Positions 59,560 through 64,000 of a stretch of 64,000 bases of DNA are shown here, piece after piece; positions within the stretch are counted from its first letter, which is position 1; each line of letters begins with the position of its first letter. The notes beneath the pieces are model-generated. The model saw only the letters and a program-made list of their open reading frames with translations, made no database searches and was not told the origin of the DNA. Made by a program: the position numbers and the translations under genes. Location: assembly GCF_024600715.1 (NCBI RefSeq), contig NZ_CP102332.1, forward strand, positions 1,922,001-1,986,000, read 5' to 3'. The DNA comes from Streptomyces changanensis (GTDB taxonomy: Bacteria > Actinomycetota > Actinomycetes > Streptomycetales > Streptomycetaceae).

Positions 59560-60690
59560 TCAGTCCAGGTAGCCGCGCAGTTGTTCGGCGAAGGCGTGGT
59601 CCCGCAGCTTGCCGAGGGTCTTCGACTCGATCTGGCGGATGCGCTCGCGCGTCACGCCGAAGAGGCGTCCGATCTCCTCCAGGGTGCGGGGCCGCCCGTC
59701 GACCAACCCGTACCGCAGCTGGACGACCTCCCGCTCGCGCTCGCCGAGCGTGGACAGTACGGCCTCCAGGTGCTCCCGGAGCAGCAGGAACGCGGCGGAC
59801 TCCACGGGGGACGCCGCGTCGCCGTCCTCGATGAGGTCGCCGAGGGCCACGTCGTCCTCCTCGCCGACCGGCGCGTGGAGGGAGACCGGCTCCTGGGCGA
59901 GCCGCAGCACCTCGCCGATGCGCTCGGGCGGCAGGTCGAGGTGGGCGGCGACCTCGACGGCCGTGGGCTCCTGCCCGTGCTCCTGCAGCATCCGCCGCTG
60001 CACGCGCACCACCCGGTTGATCAGCTCCACGACGTGGACGGGGACGCGGATGGTCCGTGCCTGGTCGGCGAGGGCCCGGGACATCGCCTGGCGGATCCAC
60101 CAGGTGGCGTAGGTGGAGAACTTGTAGCCGCGGGCGTAGTCGAACTTCTCGACGGCCCGGATCAGTCCGAGGTTGCCCTCCTGGACGAGGTCCAGCATGG
60201 TCAGGCCGCGGCCGACGTACCGTTTGGCGACGGAGACGACGAGCCGCAGGTTCGCCTCGATGAGGCGGCGCTTGGCCATGCGGCCCATGACGACGAGCGT
60301 GTCGAGGTCGTGGGCGAGGCGGGAGTCCGGGTCGGGGGTGCGGGCGAGCTTCTCCTCCGCGAAGAGGCCCGCCTCGACCCGGCGGGCCAGCTCGACCTCC
60401 TCGGCGGCGGTGAGCAGCGGGATGCGCCCGATCTCCCGCAGGTACTGCCGGAACAGGTCGGACGACGGCCCGGCGGCCCGGTCCGCGGCGGAGCGCGCCG
60501 GGAGGTCCGGCACGACCGCCTCCGGCACGACCCCGTCCGGGACCGCCGTGTCCGGGACGACCGCCTCCGGGAGCGCGGCGTCCGGGAGCGCGGGGTCCCG
60601 GACGGCGTCCGTCAGCGCTTCGGGGTGGTCCTGCGGCCGGCCCACCAGGGGGATGACGTCGGCGACATCGGTCAGGGTCCGGGTCTGCAC
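59560..60690 (-). CDS. hrdA: RpoD-family sigma factor HrdA-like
   Basis: A 376-residue primary-like sigma factor. Region 1.2 [20 protein letters not shown], region 2 [20 protein letters not shown] then [20 protein letters not shown], region 3 with [20 protein letters not shown], and region 4.2 [20 protein letters not shown] are complete. It is too short for HrdB (over 500 residues); location next to dnaG and the ABC pair suggests HrdA, one of the dispensable Streptomyces HrdB paralogues. GTG 60690 is chosen, 8 bases after GGAGG. The N-terminus (residues 31-60) is encoded by six 15-base repeats giving a (VP[DE]xx)-type array. Confidence 0.9.
   Translation of the reverse strand: MQTRTLTDVADVIPLVGRPQDHPEALTDAVRDPALPDAALPEAVVPDTAVPDGVVPEAVVPDLPARSAADRAAGPSSDLFRQYLREIGRIPLLTAAEEVELARRVEAGLFAEEKLARTPDPDSRLAHDLDTLVVMGRMAKRRLIEANLRLVVSVAKRYVGRGLTMLDLVQEGNLGLIRAVEKFDYARGYKFSTYATWWIRQAMSRALADQARTIRVPVHVVELINRVVRVQRRMLQEHGQEPTAVEVAAHLDLPPERIGEVLRLAQEPVSLHAPVGEEDDVALGDLIEDGDAASPVESAAFLLLREHLEAVLSTLGEREREVVQLRYGLVDGRPRTLEEIGRLFGVTRERIRQIESKTLGKLRDHAFAEQLRGYLD
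60511..60600 (-). repeat. six 15-base tandem repeats inside hrdA
   Basis: On the plus strand, units of 15 bases such as CACGACCGCCTCCGG and GACGACCGCCTCCGG run head to tail from 60511 to 60600, each ending TCCGG or TCCCG. The period keeps the frame and encodes five-residue VPD/E-type repeats ahead of sigma region 1.2. Confidence 0.85.
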
Positions 60691-60905
60691 GGGGGCGACC
60701 TCCAGGTGATCGCTGCCGGTTCGGGGGCGTACGGCGGCGGGACGGCGCGGGCCCGCCGCGCGGTGCACCGTGCCGGTCCGAGGCTGCGCCCCCAGTGTGG
60801 GGTACGACACAGGACCGCCACGAGGGTCGTGCGCCCACTTTTTGCGACCGGTGCGTGACGGCGCGACCACGGGTGGGTACGGCCCCGGACGGGGGCGCGG
60901 GGCCG
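60691..60905 (-). promoter_or_regulatory. gap between dnaG and hrdA
   Basis: A 215-base region that should hold the hrdA promoter on the minus strand. A slightly AT-richer patch (60836-60850, CACTTTTTGCGACC) and GTGTGGGGTACGACACAGG (60795-60813) stand out; the latter has a short GTGT/ACAC dyad. I could not fix -35 and -10 elements. Confidence 0.35.
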
Positions 60906-62804
60906 TCAGAGGGCTTCGGCGCCCCGGTTGCGCAGCGACTGCGCGTACTGCTGGAGGACCCACAGCTCGTTCTGGACGGCCGCGAACCGCTCCGGGTCGC
61001 CCTGCCCGCCGAGACGGGTGAGGGAGCCCTGGACGTCGCGGATGCGGCGGTCGACGGCGCGGAGGCGGACCTGGACGAGGTGGTCGCCCGCGTACGTCTC
61101 GTCGACGGTGCGCCCGTGGATGACCTCCACGGCCAGCTCCGTGACGAGGGCGCGCACCGTGTCGTCGGGCGCGGCGTCCCGGACCCGCGCCACGTACCCG
61201 GCGGCGTCGTGGACGCCCTGTTCCGCGCCGCCCGCCTCGGCGATGGTCCGGCGGACCGCGGCGTACGGCGGGGCGGTGAACTCGTCGGCGCCGTACGCGT
61301 CGAAGGCGGGCGAGACGAGGGCCGGGTACTGGAGGGCGAGCTTGAGCAACTCCCGCTCGGTGCGGTGGGCCGGGCTGCGCAGGTTGAGCGCGGGGCCGGA
61401 CAGGGCCACCGGCGCCGCGGCGGACTCGCCTGAGGGTGCGTGGCGCGCGGGCGCCGGGCCGCGGCCGCCGCGGTCCCTGGCCCAGCGGGCGAGCTGGGCG
61501 ACGCGCTTGACGACGAACTGGGTGTCGAGGATGCCGAGCATGCCGGCGAGCTGCACGGCGACCTCGTGCTGCGAGGCGACGTTCTTGATGCGGGCGACGA
61601 CCGGCGCGGCCTCGTCGAGGGCGGCGGCGCGGCCGGCCGGGGTCTCCAGGTCGTACCGGCCCACGATCTGGCGCAGCGCGAACTCGAAGAGCGGGGTGCG
61701 GGGCTCGACGAGGTCGGCGACCGCCTCGTCGCCCTTGGCGAGGCGCAGCTCGCACGGGTCCATGCCGTCGGGGGCGATGGCGATGTACGTCTCGGCGGCG
61801 AACTTCTGGTCGTCCTCGAAGGCCCGCAGGGCGGCCTTCTGGCCGGCCGCGTCACCGTCGAAGGTGAAGATGACGCGGGCCGAGCCGTTGTCCATCAGCA
61901 GCCGGCGGAGGATCTTGATGTGGTCGCCGCCGAAGGCGGTGCCGCAGGTGGCGATGGCGGTGGTGATCCCGGCGAGGTGGCAGGCCATGACGTCGGTGTA
62001 ACCCTCGACGACGACGGCCCGACTGGACTTGGCGATGTCCTTCTTGGCGAGGTCGATGCCGTACAGCACCTGGGACTTCTTGTAGATCGGCGTCTCGGGC
62101 GTGTTGAGGTACTTGGGCCCGTTGTCGTCGTCGCGGAGCTTGCGCGCGCCGAAGCCGACGACGTCGCCGCCGACGTCCCGGATGGGCCACATCAGTCGGC
62201 CGCGGAACCGGTCGATGGGGTTGCGGCGGCTCTCCTGGGCGAGCCCCGAGACGAGCAGCTCCTTGTCGGTGAAGCCCTTGCCGCGCAGGTAGCGGGTGAG
62301 GTGGTCCCAGCCGGCGGGGCTGTAGCCGACGCCGAAGTGCCGGGCGGCTGCCTGGTCGAAACCGCGCTCGGCGAGGAAGGCCCGGCCGATCTCCGCCTCG
62401 GCGCCGTCGAGTTGTTCGACGTAGAACTGGGCGGCGGCCTTGTGGGCCTCGATCAGCCGGATCCGCTCGCCGCGCTGGTGGCCGGGGTTGTACCCGCCCT
62501 CCTCGTACCGCAGGGTGATGCCCGCCTTGGCGGCGAGGCGCTCGACCGTCTCCGAGAAGGAGAGGTGGTCGATCTTCATCACGAAGGCGATGGTGTCCCC
62601 GCCCTCCTGGCAGCCGAAGCAGTGGAAGAGACCCTTGCCGGGGCTGACCTGGAAGGAGGGGGACTTCTCGTCGTGGAACGGGCACAGGCCCTTGAGGTTG
62701 CCGCCGCCCGCGCTGCGCAGCTGGAGGTACTCGGACACGACGGCGTCGATCGGGACCGCGTCCCGTACCGCCTTCACGTCGTCATCGTTGATCCTGCCTG
62801 CCAC
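60906..62804 (-). CDS. dnaG: DNA primase DnaG
   Basis: A 632-residue primase that makes RNA primers at the replication fork. The N-terminal zinc-binding domain has CPFH and CFGC (residues 41-66), the RNA polymerase core includes [20 protein letters not shown] with FGARKL, and the TOPRIM domain has the Glu in [13 protein letters not shown] and the Asp pair in [15 protein letters not shown]. The C-terminal DnaB-interaction domain (about 470-632) is helical. ATG 62804 begins the family N-terminus [17 protein letters not shown]. Essential, single-copy housekeeping gene; length normal. Confidence 0.98.
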   Translation of the reverse strand: MAGRINDDDVKAVRDAVPIDAVVSEYLQLRSAGGGNLKGLCPFHDEKSPSFQVSPGKGLFHCFGCQEGGDTIAFVMKIDHLSFSETVERLAAKAGITLRYEEGGYNPGHQRGERIRLIEAHKAAAQFYVEQLDGAEAEIGRAFLAERGFDQAAARHFGVGYSPAGWDHLTRYLRGKGFTDKELLVSGLAQESRRNPIDRFRGRLMWPIRDVGGDVVGFGARKLRDDDNGPKYLNTPETPIYKKSQVLYGIDLAKKDIAKSSRAVVVEGYTDVMACHLAGITTAIATCGTAFGGDHIKILRRLLMDNGSARVIFTFDGDAAGQKAALRAFEDDQKFAAETYIAIAPDGMDPCELRLAKGDEAVADLVEPRTPLFEFALRQIVGRYDLETPAGRAAALDEAAPVVARIKNVASQHEVAVQLAGMLGILDTQFVVKRVAQLARWARDRGGRGPAPARHAPSGESAAAPVALSGPALNLRSPAHRTERELLKLALQYPALVSPAFDAYGADEFTAPPYAAVRRTIAEAGGAEQGVHDAAGYVARVRDAAPDDTVRALVTELAVEVIHGRTVDETYAGDHLVQVRLRAVDRRIRDVQGSLTRLGGQGDPERFAAVQNELWVLQQYAQSLRNRGAEAL

Positions 62805-62842
62805 GCAGAGATTCTACGGGGGTCCGGGGGGTCGGCCCGCGC

Positions 62843-64000
62843 CTACGCGGGTGGGAGCAGGGACTCCAGGGGGGCCGACGGGTCCGCCAGGGCCTCGGGG
62901 TCCACGGTGGTGCCCGCCGCGCCCGCCCGGACCAGGGCCTGGACCGGGGCTGTGACGTCCCACACGTTCACGTTCATCCCGGCCAGGACCCGGCGGTCCT
63001 TCAGCCAGAACGCGAGGAACCGGCGCCGGCCGGCGTCGCCCCGCAGCACGACCTGGTCGTACGAGCCCGGCGGCGCCCAGCCGGAGTACTCCAGGCCCAG
63101 GTCGTACTGGTCGGAGAAGAAGTACGGCACCCGGTCGTAGGAAACGCTCCGGCCCAGCATGGCGCGGGCGGCGGCGGGGCCGCCGTTGAGGGCGTTCGCC
63201 CAGTGCTCGACGCGCAGCCGGAGGCCGAGGAGCGGATGGTGGACGGCGGCGACGTCGCCCGCGGCGTGGATGTCGGGGTCGGAGGTGCGCAGCGCGGCGT
63301 CGACGGCGACGCCCCCGCCGTGGGCCCGGTCGACGAGGGCGAGCCCGGCGGACTCGGCGAGCGCGGTGCGCGGGGTGGCGCCGACCGCGACGAGCACGGC
63401 ATGCGCCGGGTGCTCCTCGCCGTCCTCGGTCCGCGCGGCGAGCACCATGCCGTCCTGGCCGACGATCTCGGACAGACGGGTGCCGAACGCGAAGCGGACC
63501 CCGTGCCCGGCGTGCAGGTCGGTGAAGAACTGGCCGAGCTCGGGGCCGAGCGCGTGGTGGAGCGGGGTGGGGGCCGGTTCGACGACGGTGACCTCGGCGC
63601 CGTAGCCGCGCGCGGTCGCCGCGACCTCCAGGCCGAGCCACCCCGCGCCCGCGACGACGAGGTGGCCGTTGTCGCGGCCGAGGGCGGCGAGGACGCCCTG
63701 GAGCCGGTCGGCGTCGGCGAGGCCGCGCAGGTGGTGGACGCCGACGAGGCCGGTGCCGGGCACGTCGAGGCGGCGCGGCTCGGCGCCGGTGGCGAGGAGC
63801 AGCTTGTCGTAGTGGATCGTGGTGCCGTCGCCGAGCCGGACCGCCCGGTGCTCGCGGTCGACGGCGGTGACGGACTGCCCGAGGTGCAGCTCGACGTCCG
63901 CCCGGGCGTACCAGGCGGGCTCGTGGACGAAGACGCCGTCGCGCGGGTCCTTGCCGGCGAGGTAGCCCTTGGAGAGCGGGGGCCGCTCGTAGGGGTGGTC
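62843..64000 (-). CDS. FAD-dependent NAD(P)H oxidoreductase (5' end outside window)
   Basis: The frame is open to the last base (first visible residues DHPYERPPLSKGYLAGKD), so the N-terminal FAD-binding GxGxxG region, probably about 40 residues, is beyond the window. The visible 385 residues match ferredoxin/rubredoxin-reductase-type flavoproteins: YERPPLSK, YDKLLLATGAEPRRL, the NAD motif VVAGAGWLGLEVAATARGYG, AAGDVAAVHHPLLG and a C-terminal reductase domain. It reduces an electron-transfer partner such as a ferredoxin, often for cytochromes P450; no partner is visible here. It lies 38 bases from dnaG on the same strand. Confidence 0.92.
   Translation of the reverse strand, partial: DHPYERPPLSKGYLAGKDPRDGVFVHEPAWYARADVELHLGQSVTAVDREHRAVRLGDGTTIHYDKLLLATGAEPRRLDVPGTGLVGVHHLRGLADADRLQGVLAALGRDNGHLVVAGAGWLGLEVAATARGYGAEVTVVEPAPTPLHHALGPELGQFFTDLHAGHGVRFAFGTRLSEIVGQDGMVLAARTEDGEEHPAHAVLVAVGATPRTALAESAGLALVDRAHGGGVAVDAALRTSDPDIHAAGDVAAVHHPLLGLRLRVEHWANALNGGPAAARAMLGRSVSYDRVPYFFSDQYDLGLEYSGWAPPGSYDQVVLRGDAGRRRFLAFWLKDRRVLAGMNVNVWDVTAPVQALVRAGAAGTTVDPEALADPSAPLESLLPPA

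Noticed and set aside
59560..60690. The principal sigma factor HrdB
   Set aside because: 376 residues is too short and the long acidic N-terminal region of HrdB is missing; the neighbourhood fits HrdA.
56981..61855. A 1624-codon minus-strand frame over the ABC genes, hrdA and dnaG
   Set aside because: It runs through four well-defined genes in different frames and shows no protein family; antisense GC artefact.

Overview
The window is high-GC DNA (G or C in most third codon positions, many GTG starts, leaderless-looking genes, purine-rich ribosome sites) and reads as a Streptomyces chromosome. The evidence is the gene content: fasR-fabD-fabH-acpP-fabF, a MatB-type malonyl-CoA synthetase, an Mbl-type actin homologue, hrdA, dnaG, AfsR-type regulators and DUF1023 secreted hydrolases. 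From memory, the order fasR/fab ... matB ... ABC pair-hrdA-dnaG resembles the core region around SCO2386-SCO2469 of S. coelicolor, so most of this is conserved chromosome with an accessory insertion in the middle.

Layout. 1-6.3 kb: two DUF1023 hydrolases (the first cut by the window edge), a DUF4429/SHOCT protein, a NarL-type two-component system and an acyltransferase-3 membrane protein; a TACC-N2-GGTATGA motif lies before both the two-component genes and the secreted hydrolase. 6.7-10.3 kb: aldo/keto reductase with its MerR regulator, a serine hydrolase and a pirin. 10.4-15.9 kb: the type II fatty acid synthesis initiation and elongation operon with its activator gene, then DUF3145. 16-24.5 kb: secreted or sugar-related enzymes (SGNH lipoprotein, aldose 1-epimerase, GH3 with PA14, TetR), a C15-like peptidase homologue, a nitrilase-family amidase and an EI24 protein. 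24.8-34.1 kb: two separate Ohr peroxidases with MarR/OhrR regulators and visible operators, an SCO2400-like zinc-ribbon protein, a DUF4242 protein, mbl, matB and a fused carboxyltransferase.

34.3-52.2 kb is the most unusual part. First comes a protein that joins a YqhA/UPF0114 membrane domain to an IstB-type AAA+ ATPase in one unbroken frame. Next is a probable specialised-metabolite cluster (35963-50273, with a second regulator to 52211): an AfsR-type SARP, an MFS pump, two tandem diverged DIT1/PvcA (isonitrile synthase family) proteins, an AspT-type aminotransferase, a CADD-like heme-oxygenase-fold diiron oxidase, a MetZ-like PLP enzyme, a MetA-like homoserine acyltransferase, a GNAT acetyltransferase and a second MFS pump. 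The genes are tightly spaced or overlapping. Inference: an aspartate/homoserine-derived gamma-substituted amino acid is oxidised by the diiron enzyme and processed by the PvcA-like pair; no product is assigned.

52.9-64 kb: three tRNA genes with terminators, a YtxH protein, an FGGY sugar kinase, an asymmetric heterodimeric ABC exporter, a small membrane protein, hrdA, dnaG and a partial FAD-dependent reductase.

Short GC-rich tandem repeats recur after stop codons and also, in frame, inside several proteins (matB, aldose epimerase, hrdA), suggesting a genome prone to minisatellite growth.
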